Positions 1-6,397 of a stretch of 24,070 nucleotides of DNA are shown here, in pieces. This DNA comes from JACPYG01 sp964356545 (GTDB taxonomy: Bacteria; Patescibacteriota; Minisyncoccia; Minisyncoccales; Staskawiczbacteraceae): assembly GCA_964356545.1 (NCBI GenBank), contig CAYHHX010000005.1, forward strand, positions 1 to 24,070. The letters run 5' to 3'. Below the pieces are notes generated by a model, which had not been told where the DNA came from, did not search any database, and saw nothing but the letters and a program-made list of their open reading frames with translations. Position 1 is the first letter of the stretch. Each line of letters starts with the position of its first letter. A program made the position numbers and the translations under genes.

Positions 1-411
1 TGCCATTTCTGCGATAACCCAGTCAGACTCTGTTTTCTTGCCGAAGTGGTAGAGCTTGAATGTTTGTTTCTTCGTACCGGCTTCGTGCTCGGCTGGCGGG
101 AAATTTTCCTCAGTAATGTCTGGATTGACCCGATCGTAGCTTCCTGCTTTGATGAAGCCTTCCAGACTGCGACCGTAGTCCACGACGAATGTAAGCACCT
201 CTACCAACTTCTTGCCTGCCTCAATAACAAGGCTGGCAATCTTGTCCCAGACGCCATTGGCTTCGGGGGTAGTGAGGTAGTGAAGCTTCTTGTCAGCTTC
301 GTCCTCGGTCATACCGTTCTGTGCCGCTGTCTTCCTGACGGACGCCACGAGAACCTGAACCAGAAAGAGCGCCACACCCATGCCGCTGACCATGTTACTC
401 TTGGTAGCCAT
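1..411 (-). CDS. Hypothetical protein 1, 5' part only (Parcubacteria-type family)
   Basis: The reading frame starts at the ATG at 411 and runs off the left edge, giving 137 residues. It begins MATKSNMVSG and contains KLVEVLTFVVDYGRSLEG, then SYDRVNPDITEENFP, then FKLYHFGKK. The start is fixed by AAGGAG eight bases upstream, which is unusual here because neighbouring housekeeping genes have no SD. There is no signal peptide, and the mildly hydrophobic stretch near residues 10-24 is not a convincing membrane segment. From memory, this pattern with YDxVNxxIT belongs to a recurrent hypothetical family in Parcubacteria whose C-terminus, lost here, is very variable. Function is unknown. Base composition is richer in G+C than neighbours (28 of the first 60 bases). 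It has its own promoter at the end of tsaC and a structured leader of about 180 bases. Confidence 0.85.
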   Translation of the reverse strand, partial: MATKSNMVSGMGVALFLVQVLVASVRKTAAQNGMTEDEADKKLHYLTTPEANGVWDKIASLVIEAGKKLVEVLTFVVDYGRSLEGFIKAGSYDRVNPDITEENFPPAEHEAGTKKQTFKLYHFGKKTESDWVIAEMA

Positions 412-419
412 TACTACGA

Positions 420-425
420 CTCCTT
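420..425 (-). promoter_or_regulatory. Shine-Dalgarno sequence of hypothetical gene 1
   Basis: The minus strand reads AAGGAG, eight bases before the ATG at 411. It decides the start codon. It includes AAGGA, which fits the ANGGA core bound by CsrA, and it is the only GGA in the inferred leader. Confidence 0.85.
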
Positions 426-435
426 AGTTTGATTC

Positions 436-474
436 GTCTCTCACTTTGAGTCAACAAGACTCAAACTCTCAGAC
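436..474 (-). promoter_or_regulatory. Hairpin just upstream of the SD of hypothetical gene 1
   Basis: TTTGAGTC and GACTCAAA (445-452 and 458-465) form an 8-bp stem with a 5-base loop. It is extended beyond an internal loop by GTCT/AGAC (436-439 and 471-474). The structure ends about 10 bases before the SD, so it could affect ribosome access. Function is inferred. Confidence 0.55.
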
Positions 475-480
475 AAATCA

Positions 481-544
481 GTTAGTTTTACCCTTTAAAA
501 CATAGAGCTATGACCTAAGCTATGACTTAAAGGGTAAAAATAAC
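481..544 (-). repeat. Large inverted repeat in the leader of hypothetical gene 1
   Basis: Arms 481-498 and 527-544 are complementary at 17 of 18 positions, with a core of TTACCCTTTAA/TTAAAGGGTAA. The loop holds a 12-base tandem repeat (AGCTATGACCTA at 506-517, AGCTATGACTTA at 518-529). It lies between promoter and gene, so the RNA would carry a long hairpin. There is no U-tract directly after it on the minus strand, so it is not an ordinary terminator. Confidence 0.7.
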
Positions 545-595
545 GCTTTTGCAAGTAATATATACTGTAAATGTGCTATTCTTTACTATACTTTA

Positions 596-624
596 ATTGT
601 AGCACCTTACCTTAACCTTGTCAA
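596..624 (-). promoter_or_regulatory. Sigma-70 promoter of hypothetical gene 1
   Basis: On the minus strand TTGACA (619-624) is followed after exactly 17 bases by TACAAT (596-601). The -35 box lies inside the last codons of tsaC and the -10 box just past its stop. Transcription would begin near 589, leaving a leader of about 180 bases. The downstream bases closely match those after the promoter at 5404-5432. Confidence 0.85.
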
Positions 625-1304
625 GTGCTTTGAGGTTAAATCGATAATTTTTGAAGGTTTGGCTTTTTTAAGGTTTCCTGAATCAATTATAAGAACCTTA
701 TGTTTTAATCCGCCAAATTTAACTTTTATATCATCTATTTTTAAAAGAGGCGGCTCGCCGGAAATATTAACAGAAGTTTGAACCAAAGGTTTATTTATTT
801 TTTTTAATAAATCATTCAAAAATTTATGTTTTGGAATTCTTATTGCGATTGTATTTTTTTTGATTCCATATAATTTTATGTTGGTTTTACATTTTAAAAT
901 AAAAGTATATTTACCGGGCCAATATTTTTTAAATACCTTCTCTTGCTCTTTACTTATTTCTGCTAGGTTTTTTGCCATTTTCATATCTTTTACAAAAATT
1001 GGCAGGGATTTAGATTTTGGTCTTTTTTTTATTTTAAAAACTTTATCAACTGCTTTTTTATTTGTAGCATCAGCCAAAAATCCATACACNNNNNNNNNNN
1101 NNNNNNNNNNNNNNNNNNNNNNNNNNNNNNNNNNNNNNNNNNNNNNNNNNNNNNNNNNNNNNNNNNNNNNNNNNNNNNNNNNNNNNNNNTAAAAACTTTA
1201 TCAACTGCTTTTTTATTTGTAGCATCAGCCAAAAATCCATACACTGTATCGGTTGGACAAATAATAATTCCTCCATTTTTTAATACTAATAATGCTTTGT
1301 CCAT
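607..1304 (-). CDS. tsaC: Threonylcarbamoyl-AMP synthase (TsaC/YrdC/Sua5 family), interrupted by a false assembly gap
   Basis: The product makes threonylcarbamoyl-AMP from threonine, bicarbonate and ATP, the first step of t6A formation at position 37 of ANN-decoding tRNAs. The frame is split by 100 Ns at 1090-1189. The 55 bases on each side of the Ns are identical, and removing one copy plus the Ns (155 bases) restores a single frame of 180 codons plus stop. In the merged protein, PTDTVYGF (17-24), a KKRP segment (41-44), TSVNISG (125-131) and the late SKIID (166-170) match the single-domain YrdC fold. The length is typical of the short TsaC form without the Sua5 C-terminal domain. It is the last gene of the leuS run, three bases after the nucleotidyltransferase. 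The final codons overlap the -35 box of the next gene's promoter. Confidence 0.9.
1035..1089. repeat. Left copy of the 55-base duplicated contig end
   Basis: Identical to 1190-1244. It lies directly against the N run, as expected when two overlapping contig ends are scaffolded instead of merged. Confidence 0.9.
1090..1189. other. 100-N scaffold gap, probably artificial
   Basis: Exactly 100 Ns, the conventional placeholder for a gap of unknown size. The flanking contig ends overlap by 55 identical bases and the tsaC frame closes if they are joined, so no sequence need be missing. Confidence 0.95.
1190..1244. repeat. Right copy of the 55-base duplicated contig end
   Basis: Identical to 1035-1089. 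The tsaC reading continues from here to its start at 1304. Confidence 0.9.
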
Positions 1305-1307
1305 TTA

Positions 1308-2033
1308 CTATTTAATAAAACTAGAAAACTTTTCTATATCTTCTGGCCTTCCAAAATCCATCCAGTTGTTTTTTAAAATTTTAACTTTTACTTTTTTATC
1401 TTTTGCTAAAAGAGAAATTACATCTGTTATTTCGTATTCACCCCTTGGAGATTTCTCAATTAAAGGCAATTTTTCAAAAACTTCCGGAGTAAATTTATAA
1501 AGGCTCGTATTAATTAAATTACCCACAAATTCTTTCGGTTTTTCTACAATTTCTTTTAAAAATTTTCCTTGCGTAATAAGCACTCCGAATTTTTCGGGAT
1601 GATTATTCTCTATGCCGGCAACATAATTATATTTATCATCAATATTCATTAATTTTAAATCTTTTGTGGAATAAAAATTATCGCCTACTAGCGATATAAA
1701 TTGATAATCGCCAACTAATTCTTTGACGCATTTTAAGGGGCAAGCGGTTCCATATTCTTTTTCTTTCGAACCCAATATTTCAAATTGGTTGATTATTTTA
1801 ATTTCAGGAACAACTCCGCCAAAAGTGTATGTTTTCAAAAATTCGCGAATCATATCCTCGCGAAATCCAACTACTAAAATAATTTCTGTGTATCCTGCCT
1901 CTAAAATATTATCTAAAAGATAAGATAAAAAAGGTCTATTATTAACTTCTATAAGATGCTTAGACTTATTCTTAGATAATTCGAGCATTCGAGTTCCTTG
2001 CCCCGCCGCCGAAATAACAACTTTTTTAATCAT
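1308..2033 (-). CDS. Sugar-phosphate nucleotidyltransferase (GT-A fold, NTP_transferase family)
   Basis: The enzyme probably activates a sugar-1-phosphate with an NTP to make a nucleotide sugar for cell-surface glycans. The 241-residue protein has the N-terminal signature AAGQGTRM (residues 9-16), KSKHLIEV in the position of the usual PK-x-L-x-PV lysine motif, GTACPL near 95-100, the metal-binding GD at 117-118, and EKP at 164-166. It is a bare catalytic domain, with no C-terminal left-handed helix for an acetyltransferase. The substrate (glucose-, mannose- or another sugar-1-phosphate) cannot be decided from the sequence. Its ATG overlaps the leuS stop (ATGA), so the two are translationally coupled. 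tsaC follows three bases later. Confidence 0.85.
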   Translation of the reverse strand: MIKKVVISAAGQGTRMLELSKNKSKHLIEVNNRPFLSYLLDNILEAGYTEIILVVGFREDMIREFLKTYTFGGVVPEIKIINQFEILGSKEKEYGTACPLKCVKELVGDYQFISLVGDNFYSTKDLKLMNIDDKYNYVAGIENNHPEKFGVLITQGKFLKEIVEKPKEFVGNLINTSLYKFTPEVFEKLPLIEKSPRGEYEITDVISLLAKDKKVKVKILKNNWMDFGRPEDIEKFSSFIK

Positions 2034-4360
2034 ATAACTATATTGATTATTTTATTTGGAACAAAGATTATTTTTTTAACTTGATTGGCGCCAATAATAT
2101 TTTTAATTTTTAAACTATTAAGGGCAAGCTTTTCGACTTCTTTTTGTTCTATATTATAACTAACCTCTACTTTATCGCGAACCTTACCATTAATTTGAAT
2201 AATTATTAAGGTGTTTTCTTGTACAGCTAACTTCTCGTTATGCTGCGGCCATTTTTCAAGATGGATTGATTGTTTATTATTTAAAACATTTTGCCATAAC
2301 TCTTCTGCCAAATGCGGGGCAAAGGGAGCAATAAGTTTTAAAAGAGTTTCATATTCTTTTTTAGAAATTTTCTGTAATTCAAGTTCATTTAATAATTTCA
2401 TTAACCCGCTGACACCCGTATTAAAATTTAAGTCATTAATATCTTGGCCTATTACTTTAATATATTTATTAAGTATGCCTGCGGCTTTTAAATTTGGTTT
2501 TATTTTAGAATCATAACATTGCACAAAATTATAAATTCGGTTCAAAAATCTGTAAACACCCGTTATTCCGTTTGAATTCCATGACCCTCCTTGAAGATAT
2601 GGCCCCATAAATGCTAAATACATTCTTACCGCATCGGCTCCGTATTGCTTAACTTCATTGTCAGGGTCAATTACATTGCCCTTTGATTTAGACATTTTTT
2701 GCCTATCTGTGCCTAAAATTATTCCTCTGTTTCGCCTGTTTAAAAACGGCTCATTAAAATCCAAATAGCCGAGCTTATGCAGGGCTTTAACAAAAAATCT
2801 AGAATACAGAAGATGCATAGTGGTATGTTCTGCTCCTCCAAGATAAGAGGATACTGGCAACCATTTTTTAATTTTTTCTTTTGAGGCAAACTCTTTTTTA
2901 TTATTAGAGTCGGCATATCTCATAAAATACCAAGATGAATCAACAAAAGTATCCATTGTGTCTGTTTCCCTTTCTGCCTGATTTTTACATTTAGGACATT
3001 TTACTTTCAGCCATTTTTTAGCTTTTGCTAAAGGCGACTTGCCATCATCTGTAGGTTCAAAATCTTTTAATGGGGGAAGTTTGACCGGCAGTTCTTTTGC
3101 ATCGACTGGTCGATAACCGCAAACACTGCAATTTATCATTGGTATCGGAACTCCCCAGTACCTCTGACGGGATAATACCCAATCATGAAGACGGTAAGTT
3201 GTTTGAGATTCACCGTAATTATTATCTTTTAGCATTTTAATAACCTCTGTAACTTTTAAAAGTGGTGCATTTTTAATTGGTAAATTAAATTTCTGAGCAA
3301 ATTCTTTATCGCGCTCATCATGAGAGGGGACCGCCATAATCGCCCCGGTTCCATAATGTCCCACAACATAATCAGCCACCCAAACCGGGACTTTTTCGTT
3401 ATTACCTGGGTTTATTGCAAAAATTCCGGCATTAATGCCAGTCTTTTCTTTAGTTTCCTGACGTTCAATTTCTCTTTTCTTTAAACTTTTATTGATATAA
3501 TTTTTCACTTCGTCATTTGTCTGCCAGCCAGCATTTATCCATGTTTGCGCAAGCTCCGGAGAAACAATAATAGCAGTGACGCCAAAGAGCGTGTCTGCTC
3601 TAGTAGTAAATACCTCTACAAAATGCTTGCCATTTTCTTGGCCCGTAATATCGGTTAATTTAAATTTGATATTTGCCCCCTCTGATCTGCCAACCCAATT
3701 TATTTGCGAAATTTTTGCGGCCTCCTGCCAATCAAGATTTTTTAAATCATCAATAAGCTCATCCTTAAATTCAGTTATTTTAAACATCCACTGGGTAAGT
3801 TCTTTTTGAGCAACTTTAAAACCGCACCTTTCACATTTTCCGTTAACTACTTGTTCGTTAGCCAAAACAGTTTTATCTTTCGGGCACCAATTAACTCTGC
3901 TTTTAGCGCGATACGCTAGCCCTGCATTATATAATTGAATAAACATCCATTGAGTCCATTTATAATAATCGGGGTCTATTGTGTTAACTTTACGCGACCA
4001 ATCAAAAACAGTGCCCATAGATTTTAACTGCCGGGTCATATAAACTATGTTTTGCTTAGTCCATTTTTCCGGATGAATCCCATTTTTAATCGCCGCATTT
4101 TCAGCTGGCAATCCAAAAGCATCAAAACCAGTTGGATACATAACGTTATGCCCTGTCATACGTAAGTATCTGGCTTTAATATCCGGCAAAGCAAAAGCAT
4201 ACCAGTGACCTATATGAAGATTACCAGAAGGATATGCAAATTCCGTAAGAAGCATTATATTTTTCTTTCCGGCAACAGCATCTTTGGTATTATAAAGTTT
4301 TTTTGCTTCCCAATACTTTTGCCACTTTTTTTCAATTTTTCTGGGATTATATTTTATCAT
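2030..4360 (-). CDS. leuS: Leucine--tRNA ligase
   Basis: Charges tRNA-Leu with leucine in the cytoplasm. The 776-residue class I synthetase carries HIGH (49-52), KMSKS (555-559), the editing-domain threonine-rich segment TTRADTLFG (252-260) and GTGAIMAVPSHDERD (337-351) with the conserved editing aspartate. It also has the zinc-type pair CSVC/CPKC around 411-458, and DSSWYFMRYAD and YLGGAEHTTMHLLYSRF, which are leucine-specific. It is shorter than typical LeuRS of about 860 residues, as expected in reduced genomes, but no core motif is missing. It heads the run leuS, nucleotidyltransferase, tsaC. There is no SD before the ATG at 4360. The upstream 120 bases are very AT-rich and hold no promoter I would defend. 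Confidence 0.97.
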   Translation of the reverse strand: MIKYNPRKIEKKWQKYWEAKKLYNTKDAVAGKKNIMLLTEFAYPSGNLHIGHWYAFALPDIKARYLRMTGHNVMYPTGFDAFGLPAENAAIKNGIHPEKWTKQNIVYMTRQLKSMGTVFDWSRKVNTIDPDYYKWTQWMFIQLYNAGLAYRAKSRVNWCPKDKTVLANEQVVNGKCERCGFKVAQKELTQWMFKITEFKDELIDDLKNLDWQEAAKISQINWVGRSEGANIKFKLTDITGQENGKHFVEVFTTRADTLFGVTAIIVSPELAQTWINAGWQTNDEVKNYINKSLKKREIERQETKEKTGINAGIFAINPGNNEKVPVWVADYVVGHYGTGAIMAVPSHDERDKEFAQKFNLPIKNAPLLKVTEVIKMLKDNNYGESQTTYRLHDWVLSRQRYWGVPIPMINCSVCGYRPVDAKELPVKLPPLKDFEPTDDGKSPLAKAKKWLKVKCPKCKNQAERETDTMDTFVDSSWYFMRYADSNNKKEFASKEKIKKWLPVSSYLGGAEHTTMHLLYSRFFVKALHKLGYLDFNEPFLNRRNRGIILGTDRQKMSKSKGNVIDPDNEVKQYGADAVRMYLAFMGPYLQGGSWNSNGITGVYRFLNRIYNFVQCYDSKIKPNLKAAGILNKYIKVIGQDINDLNFNTGVSGLMKLLNELELQKISKKEYETLLKLIAPFAPHLAEELWQNVLNNKQSIHLEKWPQHNEKLAVQENTLIIIQINGKVRDKVEVSYNIEQKEVEKLALNSLKIKNIIGANQVKKIIFVPNKIINIVI

Positions 4361-4476
4361 ATTTATATCTTATACTATCATAATGATATAAATTTTAAAA
4401 TCCTAATAACCGATAAATATTTAATAATTTTTTCTTTATTTTATATCCATTGCAATGTTTTAAAACTTTCGAAAAC

Positions 4477-4512
4477 AAAAAACGCCCGCAATTCAAAATT
4501 TGAATTGCGGGC
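4477..4512 (-). terminator. Rho-independent terminator of hypothetical gene 2
   Basis: A 14-bp perfect stem (4484-4497 with 4499-4512, GCCCGCAATTCAAA and its complement) is followed on the minus strand by G and six Ts (4477-4482). It separates the cassette from leuS. Confidence 0.85.
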
Positions 4513-4520
4513 TTGTTAAT

Positions 4521-4578
4521 TTTCCTGCCTTCGGGCAGATAGCCAACCTTCGCCCTTTGGGCTACGGTTGGCAGGAAA
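4521..4578. repeat. Nested inverted repeat (REP-like) overlapping the 3' end of hypothetical gene 2
   Basis: TTTCCTGCC (4521-4529) is the inverse of GGCAGGAAA (4570-4578). Inside are CTGCC-TTCG-GGCAG (4525-4538), GCCAACC/GGTTGGC (4542-4548 and 4566-4572) and GCCC-TTT-GGGC (4552-4562). The element supplies the last codons and stop of the gene, encoding SCQP. It lies before the terminator. It resembles GC-rich palindromic repeats scattered in Parcubacteria genomes, which I recall but cannot check here. Confidence 0.7.
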
Positions 4579-5224
4579 CTACGGAACGGGTACGCATATT
4601 GTCACCGCCATCGGAACAAAACGAAGTCACATAGACACTATTATCGTAATCACAGTACATGATAGGCACATTATCATTGGAGTCGCGAGAACCAGCGCAG
4701 CGCGTAAACCCCTCCTTGTCTAAGTTACTTCCCGTTGCCAATAAGTAACCAAACCCAAGAAGTAAACGCTCCAAAAGTGTGATTCCTTTCACTTCTTTAT
4801 TTCGCAAACTGTCGGCAGAGAGGTTTTTGTTTTCCTCGTCTGCTTCGATGTTCTGCTTGAAACAAACAGAGTAGGAGCCATCATTGTTGGGGCTGCGGTC
4901 GTTAAATAGGACCACGTCATAATTCGAATGTATACTTCCTCCGCTTTCTTTAATTGATGCAACTACCTTGTTGCAAGTTACGCCTTTCAGAACCGGGATG
5001 GTCCAGAGGCCTTCTTGTTCTGAAATCGCCAAGCTGGCGATTTCAGAATCGTACTCGGTAATCATACCGAGTGCCTTGTAGACTTTGCGCCAGTCAAGTT
5101 TGGCGGCAATTTGGGTTGATTTTTCAACCAATACCAATTCGCCAGAGAGGAAACGCTTAACACCTCTCATCCCACCCATCTTGTCGATAAGAGCGTTCAT
5201 GAGAGCCATTTCACCGTATTTCAT
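4562..5224 (-). CDS. Hypothetical protein 2 with a putatively hypervariable C-terminus (Parcubacteria-type family)
   Basis: Function unknown. The ATG at 5224 is preferred over that at 5233 because AAAGGA lies eight bases before it and directly abuts the upstream one. The product is 220 residues, starts MKYGEMALMNALIDKMGG, and has no signal peptide or membrane segment. The middle contains YSVCFKQNIEADEENKNLSA and GITLLERLLLGFGYLLATG. The C-terminal 50 residues begin with CAGSR, then become rich in D, N, S, Y, C and G, and end in RTRSVVSCQP. From memory, proteins with this plan are common Parcubacteria hypotheticals and differ mostly between the GSR and RSR-type anchors. In that 30-codon stretch (4595-4684) 25 codons end in C or T, as in variable regions made by diversity-generating retroelements. 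It sits alone between tatD and leuS with its own promoter and terminator, and is more G+C-rich than its neighbours. Confidence 0.88.
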   Translation of the reverse strand: MKYGEMALMNALIDKMGGMRGVKRFLSGELVLVEKSTQIAAKLDWRKVYKALGMITEYDSEIASLAISEQEGLWTIPVLKGVTCNKVVASIKESGGSIHSNYDVVLFNDRSPNNDGSYSVCFKQNIEADEENKNLSADSLRNKEVKGITLLERLLLGFGYLLATGSNLDKEGFTRCAGSRDSNDNVPIMYCDYDNSVYVTSFCSDGGDNMRTRSVVSCQP

Positions 5225-5232
5225 CGTACACA

Positions 5233-5238
5233 TCCTTT
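5233..5238 (-). promoter_or_regulatory. Shine-Dalgarno sequence of hypothetical gene 2
   Basis: The minus strand reads AAAGGA, eight bases before the ATG at 5224. It decides the start and contains AAGGA, which fits a CsrA-type ANGGA site. Confidence 0.8.
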
Positions 5239-5244
5239 CTTTAG

Positions 5245-5353
5245 CTTTTAGCTAAAAGAATAACCTCTACCAGAGATTATGGGGTTTACCGTCAAAATGA
5301 CAGTTGTAGCTAAAAATTATAAAATTTATTAATATCTTTTAGCTACAACTGTC
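5245..5353 (-). promoter_or_regulatory. Structured 5' leader of hypothetical gene 2
   Basis: In transcript order there are three structures. First is a perfect 17-bp inverted repeat (5337-5353 and 5299-5315, GACAGTTGTAGCTAAAA) with a 21-base loop. Second is a 9-bp hairpin, ATAATCTCT-GGT-AGAGGTTAT, near 5262-5282. Third is the palindrome CTTTTAGCTAAAAG (5245-5258) just before the SD. The core TAGCTAAAA of the large hairpin recurs in the palindrome, so alternative pairings between them are possible. No U-tract follows the large hairpin. Confidence 0.65.
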
Positions 5354-5403
5354 TACTATTGGTGATATTCAAATGTAAAAGAGCTAATTCTTACTATAAC
5401 TTT

Positions 5404-5432
5404 ATTGTAGCATATAAGTAAAATACTGTCAA
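5404..5432 (-). promoter_or_regulatory. Sigma-70 promoter of hypothetical gene 2
   Basis: TTGACA (5427-5432), 17 bases, TACAAT (5404-5409) on the minus strand. The -35 box begins 12 bases beyond the tatD stop. Transcription would start near 5397, giving a leader of about 170 bases. The following bases nearly match those after the promoter of hypothetical gene 1. Confidence 0.87.
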
Positions 5433-5443
5433 TTATTTGAGGG

Positions 5444-6268
5444 CTAAATTCTAAACAGTTTTTTTGCATTTTGGGTGGTTGCATCAGCCACTTCTTTAAA
5501 ACTAATACCTTTTAATTCTGCAATTTTTTGAATAGTATGTTTTATAAAAATAGGCTCGTTTCTTTTACTTCCTTCTTGAATGGGAGTTAAATATGGGCAA
5601 TCTGTTTCAACTAAAAGTTTATTCAATGGAGCATTCTTAATAACCTCATCAATGTTAAATTTAAAAATTATTCCGTTAATGCCCAAATAAAATCCCATAT
5701 CCATATACTTTTGCGCCTGCTCTTGTGTGCCTGTAAAACAATGGATTACCCCTGTGAGTTTTTGTGTTTTTAAAATTTCTATAACATCATCATGCGCCAT
5801 TCTACAATGAAGAATCACCGGTAAATTTAATTCTTTTGCCAATTCTAATTGCTGTAAAAATACTTGTTTTTGTTTTTCTTTAAATTGTTTTAATTTGGCA
5901 CTGGTCTTTGGTTTATAATAATAATCCAAACCAATCTCGCCTATTGCTACCACTCTTTGATTACTGTTCAGAACAAGTTTTTTATATTTTTCGCTATCAA
6001 AAAATTCCTCTTTAATTAAAAAATCGCCTTCATCGGGATCTGTTCTTATTTTTTGGAATTCTGCCGCCGCATAAATTGGATGAAGCCCTATTGCCGCATA
6101 TATTCCTTCGTTATGCATTTTTGCCAAATTAACCGCCTGTTCTGAAGTTTCAAATTTTGTGCCAACATTTATTACCCAAATATTTTCTGTTATGGTTCTT
6201 TTTATGACTTCGTCAAAATCTTTTTTGTAGGCATTAAAGTTCAAATGGCTATGAGTATCAATTATCAT
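5444..6268 (-). CDS. tatD: TatD family metal-dependent hydrolase (deoxyribonuclease)
   Basis: TatD proteins are TIM-barrel metal-dependent nucleases, reported to act as 3'-5' exonucleases on DNA and implicated in DNA repair and degradation. All expected metal ligands are visible: H6 and H8 in DTHSH, E111 in GEIGLD, H154 in VILHCR, H176 in VIHCFTG and D223 in VETDCPYL. The length of 274 residues is normal; an insertion near residues 70-100 lengthens one loop. It lies on the same strand as metG, and metG-tatD adjacency is common in bacteria. Here csrA with its own promoter and terminator sits between them, so tatD probably needs its own promoter or read-through. No SD precedes the ATG. Confidence 0.93.
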   Translation of the reverse strand: MIIDTHSHLNFNAYKKDFDEVIKRTITENIWVINVGTKFETSEQAVNLAKMHNEGIYAAIGLHPIYAAAEFQKIRTDPDEGDFLIKEEFFDSEKYKKLVLNSNQRVVAIGEIGLDYYYKPKTSAKLKQFKEKQKQVFLQQLELAKELNLPVILHCRMAHDDVIEILKTQKLTGVIHCFTGTQEQAQKYMDMGFYLGINGIIFKFNIDEVIKNAPLNKLLVETDCPYLTPIQEGSKRNEPIFIKHTIQKIAELKGISFKEVADATTQNAKKLFRI

Positions 6269-6298
6269 ATGCTCTATAATATCTTAATTTTAAATAAT

Positions 6299-6330
6299 AA
6301 AAAAGTGGCTGCTTGCGCACAAGCAGCCAC
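6299..6330 (-). terminator. Rho-independent terminator of csrA
   Basis: A perfect 11-bp stem, GTGGCTGCTTG/CAAGCAGCCAC (6305-6315 and 6320-6330), with a four-base loop, is followed on the minus strand by six Ts (6299-6304). It separates csrA from tatD, leaving about 30 bases before the tatD start. Confidence 0.92.
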
Positions 6331-6397
6331 ATCGATTTTCGATTAGCATCACTAACCCTGTCGAGTTGTCTTGATGAAGAATTCAAAAATTCTTCTT

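Noticed and set aside
46..432. 128-codon open frame on the plus strand near the left edge
   Set aside because: It lies opposite the minus-strand hypothetical gene 1, which has an SD, promoter and a recognisable family pattern. The plus frame has no SD and an odd composition.
860..1192. Open frames translating through the N run
   Set aside because: The Ns carry no information. The real gene is tsaC on the minus strand after joining the duplicated ends.
1035..1244. A true 55-base direct repeat around an insertion in tsaC
   Set aside because: The exact 100 Ns and the restored frame after collapse point to a scaffolding artefact, not a target duplication.
4205..4519. 104-codon open frame on the plus strand across the leuS start and the terminator
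   Set aside because: It is low-complexity, overlaps the conserved leuS N-terminus and runs through the terminator stem.
5225..5233. Upstream ATG as start of hypothetical gene 2
   Set aside because: It directly abuts the SD, leaving no spacing. The ATG at 5224 has eight bases.
4521..5353. CRISPR array or insertion sequence around hypothetical gene 2
   Set aside because: The repeats are inverted and few, with no regularly spaced direct repeats, no cas gene, no transposase and no flanking target duplication visible.
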